A stretch of DNA of 43,241 nucleotides from an uncultured Clostridia bacterium (GCA_934122235.1 CAKOWE010000010.1:1-43241), one strand, 5' to 3'. Positions 33,400 through 43,097 are shown, counted from the first letter of the stretch. Translations and numbers: made by a program. Notes: generated by a model not told the origin, from the sequence alone.

Positions 33400-35400
33400 T
33401 TATTGCAAAGGAAGTATTACATTAAAGGTTGTACCTTTATTTACTTCTGTTTCAAAGGTTATATCTCCATTAAAATGCCCTTTTATTGTTGAGTAAGACA
33501 TAAACATTCCTAATCCTGTACCGTTTTTACCTTTGGTAGTTATCATTGTGTTAAATAATTTGTCTTGTACTTCTTTTGTCATTCCACAGCCATGGTCTAT
33601 TACAGAGATAATTAAGTTATTATCTAATTTCTGTGCTAAGACTTTTATTTCTTCACCTTTACGTCCATTGTAAGACTGAATTGCATTTGTTATTAGATTG
33701 TTTATAACTTGCACTAGACTGTTTATATCGCCTACAAGTGTTGTTGTGGATGGAACTTGTATATCTAATGTAAGTGTTAAAGAAGCATTGGTGATTTCGT
33801 GTTTCATCAATATATTAACTCTCTTGAATAATTCGTCTACTGTAAATGCATTATTCTCATTCTCAGAAAGATTAACAGCTTGACCTTTAACGGCTGTAAT
33901 AATATCTGACATATATGCTGTATATGAGTGAATTTTTGTTATCCATTCTCTCATATCATTTGCAATTGCATGGTGGTCATCATTCGTTACTTCTGGATCA
34001 CCAATTGAAGCGTCATATTCATTAATTAAATCTGTAAGCCCTTCGGCTGCACCAGAAATAGACATTATAGGAGTTTTTAAATTGTGCGAAATTCCACCTA
34101 TCAATTGCCCTAAAGATGCTAAACGTTCTTTCTCCATAAGCATATCTTGATTGCCTTTAATTTGATTAATATATTGCATATTTAAGTCTTGAACAATATT
34201 TAATTCGTTTTCAAGTTCACCTAATTCATCATCCGAAGTTATTGGGAGTTTAGTAGTCTGGCTTAGGTCCTTGTCTGCAATATTTTTCAATCCTGTTGAA
34301 ACGTTTTGAATGTTTTTTACCAATGAAGATGAAATTAGGTAAATTGTTAATAGCGCAAATAAAAACAATGTAAAAGCAAGTACTAATAATTGCAAGAATG
34401 TAGTGAATGATGCAATTTCGTAATAAATACCAACAGTATAAATTTGGTTATTGTAATTAAATGTTTGAATGACTGCTTGAGAATCTATTGTGTAAGATTC
34501 ATATACTGTATTATTGTATGTAGATGCTAAGTCATGCATATATTTAACGAAGAAATGACTTAGTTGTGTTCCATTACTTGTTTCAATAGTTCCGTCAGGA
34601 TATTCTATGAAACAGAAAGTTGTATTTGCATTGTAATATCTACTTAAAATTGAATTAGCTGTATCTATGTTAGGTAATTGTCTTATTTCATCTACAGAAT
34701 TTGATAAGGCAGAAGCATAATAATTATGTAACAAAGATTCTTTTTCTACGGTTAATCTGTAATAACCAAATAGAGAAAGTATTAGGGCTATAACCAAAAC
34801 GCTAGGGAACAGCTGGAATATTAGTTTCATCTTTAGAGATCTGTTTTTACTTTTTGTATCGGCTTCGCAATATTTAGATGTTTCAACAAGTACAGGATAA
34901 AAGGTTCTTGTTGTAAGCAATAAAAATATAGATGCAATAAAAGTAGAAAAACTAAATATAATAGTTCCCATTTTAAATAGTAAAATTGCAGGATGACTTC
35001 CTGTTGCCATTAAAATTGCAAGTAAAATTAATGTTGGAACAATTTCCATAGCAATATATAAACTATAAGGAAGGTGTAAAGCTTGATGTCTTACCTTTGC
35101 AATTTCCTTAGGGTTCTGATTTCTGTTTTTCCACCATTTATCTGTTTTACGTAGTGTGAATTTTAAGTAAGCTGTAAAGAAAAGTGCAATTCCAATAACG
35201 ACCAATAAATATTGGTACTTATAGTATAAAATAGATACTTCTTTATCAAACTGGGAGTTTATGGCTCCTGGTGGATAATTTAAAATAATAGGAATAATTT
35301 TATATAATAATACAGCAAAAGCTGAGAAAATTATTAAGAAATATAAAATTAATCTATTAGAAATACTTATATTATTAAATTTTTCTTTTAATTTTTTCAT
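33400..35400 (-). CDS. Six-TM sensor histidine kinase with HAMP domain
   Basis: A 666-aa membrane sensor. Five hydrophobic segments lie in the first 215 residues (around 17-35, 55-78, 108-130, 133-160 and 195-215). An extracytoplasmic domain (about 216-330) is followed by a sixth helix (LQLLVLAFTLFLFALLTIY) and HAMP (about 355-415). The kinase core has an H-box (IGGISHNLKTPIMSISGAAE), N-box (NNLITNAIQSYNG), G1 (DHGCGMTKE) and G2 (GKNGTGLGMFMSY). The start is 14 nt after the NRPS stop, so translation is probably coupled. No receiver or HPt domain is fused, unlike RpfC. The five-helix N-terminus plus outer loop could sense a lipophilic ligand; that is inference. Confidence 0.92.
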   Translation of the reverse strand: MKKLKEKFNNISISNRLILYFLIIFSAFAVLLYKIIPIILNYPPGAINSQFDKEVSILYYKYQYLLVVIGIALFFTAYLKFTLRKTDKWWKNRNQNPKEIAKVRHQALHLPYSLYIAMEIVPTLILLAILMATGSHPAILLFKMGTIIFSFSTFIASIFLLLTTRTFYPVLVETSKYCEADTKSKNRSLKMKLIFQLFPSVLVIALILSLFGYYRLTVEKESLLHNYYASALSNSVDEIRQLPNIDTANSILSRYYNANTTFCFIEYPDGTIETSNGTQLSHFFVKYMHDLASTYNNTVYESYTIDSQAVIQTFNYNNQIYTVGIYYEIASFTTFLQLLVLAFTLFLFALLTIYLISSSLVKNIQNVSTGLKNIADKDLSQTTKLPITSDDELGELENELNIVQDLNMQYINQIKGNQDMLMEKERLASLGQLIGGISHNLKTPIMSISGAAEGLTDLINEYDASIGDPEVTNDDHHAIANDMREWITKIHSYTAYMSDIITAVKGQAVNLSENENNAFTVDELFKRVNILMKHEITNASLTLTLDIQVPSTTTLVGDINSLVQVINNLITNAIQSYNGRKGEEIKVLAQKLDNNLIISVIDHGCGMTKEVQDKLFNTMITTKGKNGTGLGMFMSYSTIKGHFNGDITFETEVNKGTTFNVILPLQ

Positions 35401-35414
35401 TTGAACACCTCGTA

Positions 35415-38400
35415 TTATTTAATAAAGCCTACATCCTGCATATATTTAATTAATTTTTTGAAATAATCATAATTTAAATCAGGCCAATAGAAACCTAAAC
35501 TATTTAAATACTTACACGTGATGTAATTATCTTCTTTTATTATGTGATTATATATCATGTCATTATTCTTTGTAAAGTCATTAATAATGCCACTAATTTT
35601 ATATTGGTTAATTTCATCTGTTGAGATTGATTTTACTAAATTCATGAAATCTTTTTCTGAGATAACTTTTATATTATATCCTAATATATCCATGTAATTC
35701 AATAATGATTTTGTCGTAATTGTATTTGGATTGTAAATATGGAAAATTCTATTTAATCCATTATTTGACCAAATTATTTTAACTAGGGCTTTGCTAGCAA
35801 AATCAACTGGTGTGAACTCCAAATCATTATCCAGTATTGAATCTGGAATTGCAGAAATTTCAACTAATGATTTTAATCTTGAGTATATTGCATTTTCGGT
35901 TATATTGTTCTGGAAGTGCCCATCAGAGTAACGGCTTGATAAATCACCAATTCTAAAAATTGTAGCATTTAACCCTTTTGAAATTGCTTCTAGTACTAAA
36001 GATTCTGCAAACAATTTGCTCCTAGAATATACATTTTCAGTAAAATCTTGGTTTACATAGAATGACTTTTCGGTAAATGTAACGTCTGTTAAACTCTGCT
36101 CAAGTAGATAGTTGCCAGAAATAGTCATAGTTGAAATGTAGTAAAGTGGAACATTAATAGATTTACATAAATCTATTATTTTTTGAGTTCCTCCGATATT
36201 AACATCTGCAAATAAATTATAATCACCATAATGTTTTACATTTGCAGCAGAATGTATAACTAAATCTACATCTTGTTGGAGTTTTTTGTAGTCTTCAGCA
36301 GATATACCTAAATTATCAACTATCATATCAGAATTTACACAAACAACTATTTGTTTTGCTAAGTTATCATATTTTGTACCAAAGTAAAAATGTAGTGTTC
36401 CAAGCAATCTTTCATTTATATCTTGATGATATTTCGGTCTAATTAAACAATATATTTTACTTATTTTTTCTGAATTTTGTAAAAGTTCTGCTAAAATATG
36501 TATTCCTAAAAATCCGGTAACACCAGTTAAAAGTACACATTTTTTTGAGTTTTCTTCTACTCCAGATTCAGAGGTATTTAAGCTTTTGGCAATATCATTT
36601 AATGAATTTAATCTAGTAATATTTGATAATTTATTATCGGTAGTAGCACATAGAACTTTATCATATAATTCTCTAACGGTAGGGTTTTTATAAAAATCGT
36701 AAACTTTTAAAGATATTTTATACTGAAATAAATCCGTTAAAATACTTATTATAGACAAAGAATCAGCCCCATAATCAAAGATATTATCATCAATACCAAA
36801 GTTATTGATTCCTAACTTCTTTTTAATAGAAGAAACAATATTTGCTTCTATTATGTTCCTTGGAGGAGTGTGAATAGAGTCTGTTGTTTCAATATTTAGG
36901 CTATATTTTGCAAGTTCTTTTTTATCAATTTTTCCGTTAGGAGTAAGCGGTAATTTATCAAGTACCATAAAATAAGTAGGAATCATATACGTTGGAAGTC
37001 TATTGGCAATAAAATCTCTTAATTGTCCAATTGCAATTTTTTTATCAGAAGAGATATATGCAACAAGCACCTGAGCATCTGAAATTTCACGTACAATTAC
37101 AGAGGATAAAATATTTGCACTTGCATCGAAAGAATTTATGCAATTCTCTATTTCACCGAGCTCAACACGTAATCCTTTTAACTTTATTTGATTATCAGAC
37201 CTACCCTTGCAAATAATATTTCCATAACTTGTCCAGAATCCAACATCACCAGTTTTATACATTATAGAACCCTCTATAAAAGGATTTTTTAAATATGTTT
37301 TAGCGGTTAAGTCATCTCTACCAATATATCCTTTGCCAACACCATCGCCTGCAATATAAATTTCTCCAATACAATTAATAGGTAAAACATCCAAATTATC
37401 ACTTAAGATATATATCTGTGTATTATTAATAGGCTTTCCTATTGTAATCTTATCTAAGTACGTAACGTCAGTAACCGTAGAGAAAATGGTTGTTTCTGAA
37501 GGACCATAGCCATTATAAATTGTACAATTAGGGCTTACCTTTAATATTTTATCTACTAGTCGCCTTGGAAGTTGTTCGCCTGCAAGCATAATATATTTTA
37601 AACTGCTAAACCCATTTATCATAGAATTATCTAAATGAAAATTCATAATACTTGGAGTAGATTGAATAATTTCGATATGGTTGTCAGAAATTAGTTTTTC
37701 TATTTTTGTCGTAATCTTTTGTTCAAAATCATCTGTAATAAACAATTTTAATCCACCACATAATGAAACAAGAGTTTCAAAAATAAATATGTCGAAAGAC
37801 ATTGTTGTAATGGAAATAATGCTATGATATTTTCCATCTTTTAAATATGAAATCTTATTAAACATAGAATTAATAAAATTATTTAAATTTTTATGTGTCA
37901 ACATAACACCTTTAGGGCTACCTGTTGAACCAGATGTAAAAATCAAATAAGATAAATCATCTTGAGCAATATCATTATTTAAATTATTATCAGGTAAATT
38001 ATAAACAATTTCATTACATAAATCTACAATAATAATTAGTTTCTCAAAACTTAATGATTGTACTTTGATAGATTGCTTTTGAAGTGTAATTATTGCATCG
38101 CAGTTGCTATTTTCTAAAATATAGCTAATACGCTCTTCTGGATATTCTGGATCAATCGGAATATAAGAAGCGCCGGCTTTTAAAACTGCAAGAATTGAGA
38201 TTATCATTTCAAAAGAACGGTTAACGATAATTCCAACAATAGATCCCTTTCCAATTTTATTAGCATTTAAATATCGAGCTAAGGAATTAACTTTTTTATT
38301 TAATTCTAAATAAGTCATTGCTTTCATTTTAAATACTAAAGCAATATTATTGGGATTTTTTTCAACTTGTTCTTCAAAAAAATCTACAACTGTTTTATTG

Positions 38401-39758
38401 TGATTATATTCTAAATATGTATCATTGAATTTATTTATAATTAAATCCTTCTCTTCAAGAGTTACAATATTTATTTCTCCTAAAGTAATATTAGAAGAAA
38501 CTAAAATTTGATCAATAATATTTAATATTCTATTGTGAATATTAGCAATATCATCCAAAGAATATTTATTCAGTCTAAAATCATAAGCAACGTTTAAAGA
38601 GCCCTCGTCATTCATATCGAAAATGTGAATTTGCATAGAATCAGCGACATTACCATTAAAAGACCAGTTTACAGAATAAGGGACTTCACAAGAATTTCTA
38701 TTTGTTTTTGAATTTTGGTATGAGATTAAAATGTCATACAAATTAGGCTGATTTGGTTTGCTCTTTCTAATATGTTCCAAAATATTTTGATATGGGTATT
38801 TTTGATGTCTAAACATAGATAAAGAGTCAAGACTAATTTTCTGAGCAAACTCAACAAAAGTCTTGTCATTTTGAATGCAAAACTTAAATGGCACAGTACT
38901 AATAAACATACCAGGCGTATTTTTCTCTAAAAAAGTAGTTCTGTTTAATATTGGTGTTCCTAGAATAAAATCATTTAAGTTAGAAACCTTTCCAATATAA
39001 ATAGCATAAATAGCCATAAAAAAGTTGAACAAAGATAATTTGTTATCCTTGCAAAAAGAATTAATATTATTTAATAAAAAATTATTTATTTCAAAAACTT
39101 GTCTTTTTGCATGGCTCGACTCCGCAGAAGATTCTATTAAAGATGGAATAACTCCAAACTCTGGAACTGTTTGAAATTGTTCTTCCCAATATTCTTTATC
39201 TTTTTCAAATTTGGGGCTATTTAAATATTCATTTTCTGAGTTTATATAATTAATATATGAGGTAGGAATACTCTTAATTTCTTCATCTTCATTTAATATC
39301 GATGAATATGTTGTCATAATCTTGCTTGCAACTAGACTTGCTGTACAAGCATCTGCAATAATATGATGAGCCTTAACAATAAAACCACCTTTACCATTTA
39401 AAATTTGGAAAGGAGTTATTGAAAATAAATCATCTTCTAAAATATTAAACGGAGAAGTTGCAATTTCTTTTTCAAGATTTTTGAGCTCAATATTATTAGA
39501 AACATTTAAAACATCAAAATGTTTCTCACAAAAATCCTTAAAGAATTGTTTTACTTCTCCGTTTTCATCTAAACAAAGCTTTATTCTAAAGCTATCATTA
39601 TCTCTTAAAAAAATATTAATAGCTTTAGATAAAACGTTAAAATTTACTATATTGTCAATTAAAACTGTACCACATATAACATTAATAGATGTACCTCTAT
39701 AGAACTGTTCTGTAAGCCAAATTGACTTTTGTGGATTTGTTAGATCATATAATTCCAT
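35415..39758 (-). CDS. Single-module NRPS: condensation-adenylation-carrier-reductase
   Basis: A 1447-aa assembly-line enzyme. The condensation domain (about 1-430) has HHIIADA at 131-137 and no carrier before it, as in lipo-initiating C domains. The adenylation domain (about 455-960) has YLIFTSGSTGSPKGVMLTHK, GYGPSETTI, YKTGD and NGKIDKKEL. The carrier (about 970-1040) has phosphopantetheine serine in DYGADSLSI. The C-terminal thioester reductase (about 1065-1440) has TGVTGFLGIHILAEL and YSRSK. Predicted product: N-acyl amino acid released as aldehyde or alcohol. Aligning by eye to GrsA gives pocket D-I-F-S-M-A-G-I-F-K, a hydrophobic site I cannot assign. AAGGGTG precedes the ATG; it starts 3 nt after the ligase gene. 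Confidence 0.95.
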   Translation of the reverse strand: MELYDLTNPQKSIWLTEQFYRGTSINVICGTVLIDNIVNFNVLSKAINIFLRDNDSFRIKLCLDENGEVKQFFKDFCEKHFDVLNVSNNIELKNLEKEIATSPFNILEDDLFSITPFQILNGKGGFIVKAHHIIADACTASLVASKIMTTYSSILNEDEEIKSIPTSYINYINSENEYLNSPKFEKDKEYWEEQFQTVPEFGVIPSLIESSAESSHAKRQVFEINNFLLNNINSFCKDNKLSLFNFFMAIYAIYIGKVSNLNDFILGTPILNRTTFLEKNTPGMFISTVPFKFCIQNDKTFVEFAQKISLDSLSMFRHQKYPYQNILEHIRKSKPNQPNLYDILISYQNSKTNRNSCEVPYSVNWSFNGNVADSMQIHIFDMNDEGSLNVAYDFRLNKYSLDDIANIHNRILNIIDQILVSSNITLGEINIVTLEEKDLIINKFNDTYLEYNHNKTVVDFFEEQVEKNPNNIALVFKMKAMTYLELNKKVNSLARYLNANKIGKGSIVGIIVNRSFEMIISILAVLKAGASYIPIDPEYPEERISYILENSNCDAIITLQKQSIKVQSLSFEKLIIIVDLCNEIVYNLPDNNLNNDIAQDDLSYLIFTSGSTGSPKGVMLTHKNLNNFINSMFNKISYLKDGKYHSIISITTMSFDIFIFETLVSLCGGLKLFITDDFEQKITTKIEKLISDNHIEIIQSTPSIMNFHLDNSMINGFSSLKYIMLAGEQLPRRLVDKILKVSPNCTIYNGYGPSETTIFSTVTDVTYLDKITIGKPINNTQIYILSDNLDVLPINCIGEIYIAGDGVGKGYIGRDDLTAKTYLKNPFIEGSIMYKTGDVGFWTSYGNIICKGRSDNQIKLKGLRVELGEIENCINSFDASANILSSVIVREISDAQVLVAYISSDKKIAIGQLRDFIANRLPTYMIPTYFMVLDKLPLTPNGKIDKKELAKYSLNIETTDSIHTPPRNIIEANIVSSIKKKLGINNFGIDDNIFDYGADSLSIISILTDLFQYKISLKVYDFYKNPTVRELYDKVLCATTDNKLSNITRLNSLNDIAKSLNTSESGVEENSKKCVLLTGVTGFLGIHILAELLQNSEKISKIYCLIRPKYHQDINERLLGTLHFYFGTKYDNLAKQIVVCVNSDMIVDNLGISAEDYKKLQQDVDLVIHSAANVKHYGDYNLFADVNIGGTQKIIDLCKSINVPLYYISTMTISGNYLLEQSLTDVTFTEKSFYVNQDFTENVYSRSKLFAESLVLEAISKGLNATIFRIGDLSSRYSDGHFQNNITENAIYSRLKSLVEISAIPDSILDNDLEFTPVDFASKALVKIIWSNNGLNRIFHIYNPNTITTKSLLNYMDILGYNIKVISEKDFMNLVKSISTDEINQYKISGIINDFTKNNDMIYNHIIKEDNYITCKYLNSLGFYWPDLNYDYFKKLIKYMQDVGFIK

Positions 39759-39761
39759 AAT

Positions 39762-41465
39762 TTATTCACCCTTAATTTTTTTCATTTCTTCGTGTCTTTT
39801 TATCTTTTGTGTAGTAGTCTTAATTAATGGAACATCAGTTAAACTGAATTCCCTAATATATTTATAAATTGGTAAGTTTTTATTTATAATCTTAATTTCT
39901 TCTTCAATTACAGAACGAACATCATCAACTGTAACCAAATTATTTTTTGCCATATTATCCTTTGAATAAACAATCTCGGCACAAATTTTATCATTATCCT
40001 CATAAACCATTGATTCTTCAACTATATCAATTTTATTTATAAGTGCTTCAATTTCTTCTGGAAAAACTTTTTTGCCATTACTTAAAACTATAAGGTCTTT
40101 TTTTCTACCAGTAATGAAAAGTGAGCCATCTTTACCTAATTTACCTAAATCTCCAGTACAAAACCATCCATCTTTAAATGCTTGAGCAGTTGCACTTTCA
40201 TTATTATAATAGCCTAGCATTACATTAGGGCCTTTTACTAAAATTTCTCCAGTACCTGTTTCATCAGGACTATCTATTTTTACTTCTTCATTGTATAGAA
40301 CGTAACCAGAAGAACCGGTTTCAAAATGATATTTATCGCTTTCACACGAAATGACTGGCGCGGTTTCAGTTAGTCCATAACCTTGAAGCATATCTATACC
40401 TATTGTATTAAATAGATGAATGACTTTTTTATCTGTTGCTGCAGAACCATAAATAATAGTTCTCATCTTTCCACCAAAGTTATCTAATACTTGCTTAAAC
40501 AACTTTCTTCTAATATCTATATGGAAAAACATAAGAAAATTAGAAAGAGCACATAAAAACTTAAATGCAGTATATTTTCCGGATTTTTTTACACCTCTTA
40601 TTATTTGTCTATACATTATCTCTAAAACTGCAGGTACACAAACTAAGCCACTAATCTTATATTCAACCATATTTTTCCCAATATCTTTGATACTATCTGC
40701 AAAGCAAAGTCTAAAACCAATATAATAGCAGAACAAGAAACTGGCAAGACAAGCTAATGTATGGTGAAGAGGCAAGAAAACAAGAATGCTATCATCCTTT
40801 TCATATTTAATTAAAGTTGTCATTGCTGAAACGTTAGAGCAAATATTATATTGCGAAAGCATTACGGCTTTTGGATTGTTTGTTGTACCAGAAGTGTAAA
40901 TTAATACAGATAATTTATCTTTATCAATAGAAATACTATCATATTTTGAAGAATTGTTTTCAATAAGATTTTTGCCATCTTTTAACAATTTCGAAAATGA
41001 TAAAATTCCATTTGAATCTTCATTATAATCCATACAAATAAAATATTTAACATTCGAATCTTTAGATGTTATTACATCTTTTGCAAGATTTAGACGTTTT
41101 TCATCAAAAATTATGGCATCAACTTGACTCTCTATGATTAAGCGAAGCTGTTCAACTTCTGGAAGCATGAAATCTAAAGGGACAACTATACAACCAGCTG
41201 TAGCGATTGCAAGGTAACTACAACACCATTCATATCTATCTTGTGAAATAATGGCAACTTTTTTGTTTTCTAAGCCCAAATCCAAAAGAGATGAACCTAG
41301 CTCTTTTATATTATTTTCAAAATCAATAAAAGAAATATTGTGTAGTTCTTTATTTTTTTTCTTAACAGTAAATGCAGTTCTACTGCCAAATCGAGCTGAG
41401 CAAGAACTAACTAATTCTCTGAAGTTTGTACATTTAGTTTCTTCATATATTTTATTTTTTTTCAC
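39762..41465 (-). CDS. Long-chain fatty acyl-CoA/AMP ligase of the NRPS operon
   Basis: A 567-aa ANL-superfamily ligase activating a carboxylic acid as acyl-AMP and, probably, acyl-CoA. Motifs: VLIYTSGTTNNPKAVMLSQ, the HHTLA region, GYGLTETAPVIS, GWFCTGDLGKLGKDGSLFI, GRKKDLIVLSNGKKVFPEEI and the catalytic lysine region TTTQKIKRH. The AMP-binding layout matches the FAA1-like long-chain class rather than an amino-acid adenylation domain. No carrier is fused or adjacent, so acyl-CoA could feed the NRPS condensation domain directly. The start is GTG with AGGTGA 5 nt upstream. It is the first gene of the apparent four-gene operon, behind a promoter. Confidence 0.9.
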   Translation of the reverse strand: MKKNKIYEETKCTNFRELVSSCSARFGSRTAFTVKKKNKELHNISFIDFENNIKELGSSLLDLGLENKKVAIISQDRYEWCCSYLAIATAGCIVVPLDFMLPEVEQLRLIIESQVDAIIFDEKRLNLAKDVITSKDSNVKYFICMDYNEDSNGILSFSKLLKDGKNLIENNSSKYDSISIDKDKLSVLIYTSGTTNNPKAVMLSQYNICSNVSAMTTLIKYEKDDSILVFLPLHHTLACLASFLFCYYIGFRLCFADSIKDIGKNMVEYKISGLVCVPAVLEIMYRQIIRGVKKSGKYTAFKFLCALSNFLMFFHIDIRRKLFKQVLDNFGGKMRTIIYGSAATDKKVIHLFNTIGIDMLQGYGLTETAPVISCESDKYHFETGSSGYVLYNEEVKIDSPDETGTGEILVKGPNVMLGYYNNESATAQAFKDGWFCTGDLGKLGKDGSLFITGRKKDLIVLSNGKKVFPEEIEALINKIDIVEESMVYEDNDKICAEIVYSKDNMAKNNLVTVDDVRSVIEEEIKIINKNLPIYKYIREFSLTDVPLIKTTTQKIKRHEEMKKIKGE

Positions 41466-41484
41466 TTAAATCACCTACGGTCAC

Positions 41485-41513
41485 ATTTTACCATTGTAGA
41501 GATGATTTTGCAA
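41485..41513 (-). promoter_or_regulatory. Promoter of the acyl-ligase/NRPS/sensor operon
   Basis: On the minus strand TTGCAA (41513-41508), a 17-nt spacer and TAAAAT (41490-41485) lie 20 bp before the GTG start. The -35 is non-ideal, which suits a regulated promoter. No obvious operator repeat is seen. Confidence 0.6.
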
Positions 41514-41638
41514 TAAAAATGTTGTAATTCAAAAGAAAAAAATGACTATTTTAGAATTAAAAGAAACTAATTAACTGTATAGGCTCTTAAGATAATGGAA
41601 ATAATAAGAAAAACTAGATTAAAATGGAGGAAAATAAC

Positions 41639-42763
41639 TTGAGAGAATATAAAGGACAAAAGGTTATTAAGAGCTTGGAAATTATTGCTATAATAATATT
41701 AATAATTTCATTCATTGTATTAGCGTATTGCGTGTACATATCGTTTACAACGGAAAATAATTATGCAAGTGAGTATACTGCAGAACTAACGTCTGTATCG
41801 AATAAAAATGAAGAAAAAGACATATCAAAGTTAATAGAAAAAGTAAATAATTCAGTTGTTGGAATTTCAAAAATTGCTAATAAGGGAACTACTATATTTT
41901 TACAAGATGGTGCTAGTAATTTGGGACTTGGTACCGGCTTTATAGTTTCAAAAGATGGTTATATTGTGACTAACCAACATGTGTCTGGAGAAAAAAATGG
42001 GACATGTTATGTTACGTTAGAAAACGGAAAAAACTATAAAGCAAATGTTGTTTGGGGAGATTCAGACCTAGACTTAAGTATAATAAAAATAAATGTAAAC
42101 AATCTTGAATATTTAACATTAGGAGATTCAGACAATATAAAAATAGCGGAGACAGTTTATGCAATAGGAAATCCTATTGGGTTTGAATTTCAAAGAACTG
42201 TAACATCTGGAATAATAAGTGGATTAGACAGAACAATAAAATTAGAAGAAGATGGTAAAACATCATACATGGAAGACTTAATACAAACAGATGCAACCAT
42301 AAATCCCGGAAACAGTGGAGGACCATTAATAAATAAAAATGGAGAAGTGTTAGGAGTAAATTCTGTAAAAATTACATCAGCAGAAGGAATTGGGTTTGCA
42401 ATTCCAGTAAACATAATAAAACCAATTATAGAAAAATTAGCAAAAAAAGGGGAATATATAACTCCAACATTAGGTTTATTTGCATACGATAAGAGCATGA
42501 TTCCATATATAAATCAGGAATTAGACCAGAATATTAAATTAGATAAAGGAATATATGTAGCAGATGTTATAAAAAATTCACCTGCAGAAAAAGCTGGTAT
42601 GAAAAGAGGAGACATAATATTGGAAGTAGATGGAATAGAATTAGAAAAAATGCTAAATCTAAGAAAATATATTTATGAAAAAGAAGTAGGAGAAAGTGTT
42701 AGTATAAAGTATATAAGAGGAAACAAGCAATATCAGGTTAATATAACCCTTACAAAAAAATAA
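41639..42763 (+). CDS. HtrA/DegP-like serine protease with PDZ domain
   Basis: A membrane-anchored extracytoplasmic quality-control protease. The product (374 aa from the TTG start) has one N-terminal membrane helix (about 15-35) and a trypsin-like domain. The catalytic histidine is in YIVTNQHVSGE, aspartate in DSDLDLSIIKI and serine in NPGNSGGPLINK. A C-terminal PDZ domain has SPAEKAGMKRGDIILEVDG. I choose TTG at 41639 because GGAGG (41626-41630) lies 8 nt upstream. The in-frame ATG at 41624 would contain that ribosome site and has none of its own. It is divergent from the NRPS operon. Confidence 0.93.
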   Translation: MREYKGQKVIKSLEIIAIIILIISFIVLAYCVYISFTTENNYASEYTAELTSVSNKNEEKDISKLIEKVNNSVVGISKIANKGTTIFLQDGASNLGLGTGFIVSKDGYIVTNQHVSGEKNGTCYVTLENGKNYKANVVWGDSDLDLSIIKINVNNLEYLTLGDSDNIKIAETVYAIGNPIGFEFQRTVTSGIISGLDRTIKLEEDGKTSYMEDLIQTDATINPGNSGGPLINKNGEVLGVNSVKITSAEGIGFAIPVNIIKPIIEKLAKKGEYITPTLGLFAYDKSMIPYINQELDQNIKLDKGIYVADVIKNSPAEKAGMKRGDIILEVDGIELEKMLNLRKYIYEKEVGESVSIKYIRGNKQYQVNITLTKK

Positions 42764-42808
42764 AAACTGCCAGAGGCAGGTCGATTTTAGTCAACCAACC
42801 TCTGGCAG
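42754..42808 (-). terminator. Strong hairpin terminator of the small minus-strand gene
   Basis: CTGCCAGAGG (42767-42776) pairs perfectly with CCTCTGGCAG (42799-42808). An inner stem (GGTTGA/TCGACC on the minus strand) adds to it. A long T run lies at 42766-42754 on the minus strand. It can also serve the end of the htrA gene. Confidence 0.88.
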
Positions 42809-42836
42809 AAACCGTAACGATTTTTTAGGAAAAGCC

Positions 42837-43037
42837 CTAGAGTTCAACAATCTCGAAGGCTGCACTGGGAAAATAACCCTTTACTCCTTTAACTTTGATA
42901 ACTTCTAAGCTACCAAGGTTCAGCTTTGCTTCAATGGGATATGCTTGCCCCAACTTTAGCAAATTATGAGGGTTCTTGTACCCGAAACCATCAGGTACTC
43001 GTTGTACATAGCGTGCAAATTCCCGTTTTTGTGCCAT
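42837..43037 (-). CDS. Small protein of unknown function, unlike composition
   Basis: A 66-aa soluble product starting MAQKREFARYVQRVPDGFGY. It has a mid-section NPHNLLKLGQAYPIEAKLN and a beta-like end with Val/Lys alternation (LEVIKVKGVKGYF). No family is recognised. GAAAGGAG 8-9 nt before the ATG, a clear promoter and a strong own terminator argue that it is real and independently expressed. G+C looks near 45% by eye, far above the surrounding 27-30%, and codons such as CCC, CGC and GTA/GTT mixtures differ from the neighbours. That suggests recent acquisition or strong expression-linked codon choice. Confidence 0.75.
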   Translation of the reverse strand: MAQKREFARYVQRVPDGFGYKNPHNLLKLGQAYPIEAKLNLGSLEVIKVKGVKGYFPSAAFEIVEL

Positions 43038-43068
43038 TTTAAAAATCTCCTTTCAGTGAGATAAATAA

Positions 43069-43097
43069 ATTTTACCATAAAATGTGATGAATAGCAA
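43069..43097 (-). promoter_or_regulatory. Promoter of the small minus-strand gene
   Basis: On the minus strand TTGCTA (43097-43092), a 17-nt spacer and TAAAAT (43074-43069), 31 bp before the ATG. The -10 region (ATGGTAAAAT) is identical to that of the NRPS-operon promoter. Confidence 0.7.

Noticed and set aside
35512..35527. CACGTG-centred palindrome resembling parS
   Set aside because: It lies inside the NRPS coding sequence and matches only about 10 of 16 consensus positions.
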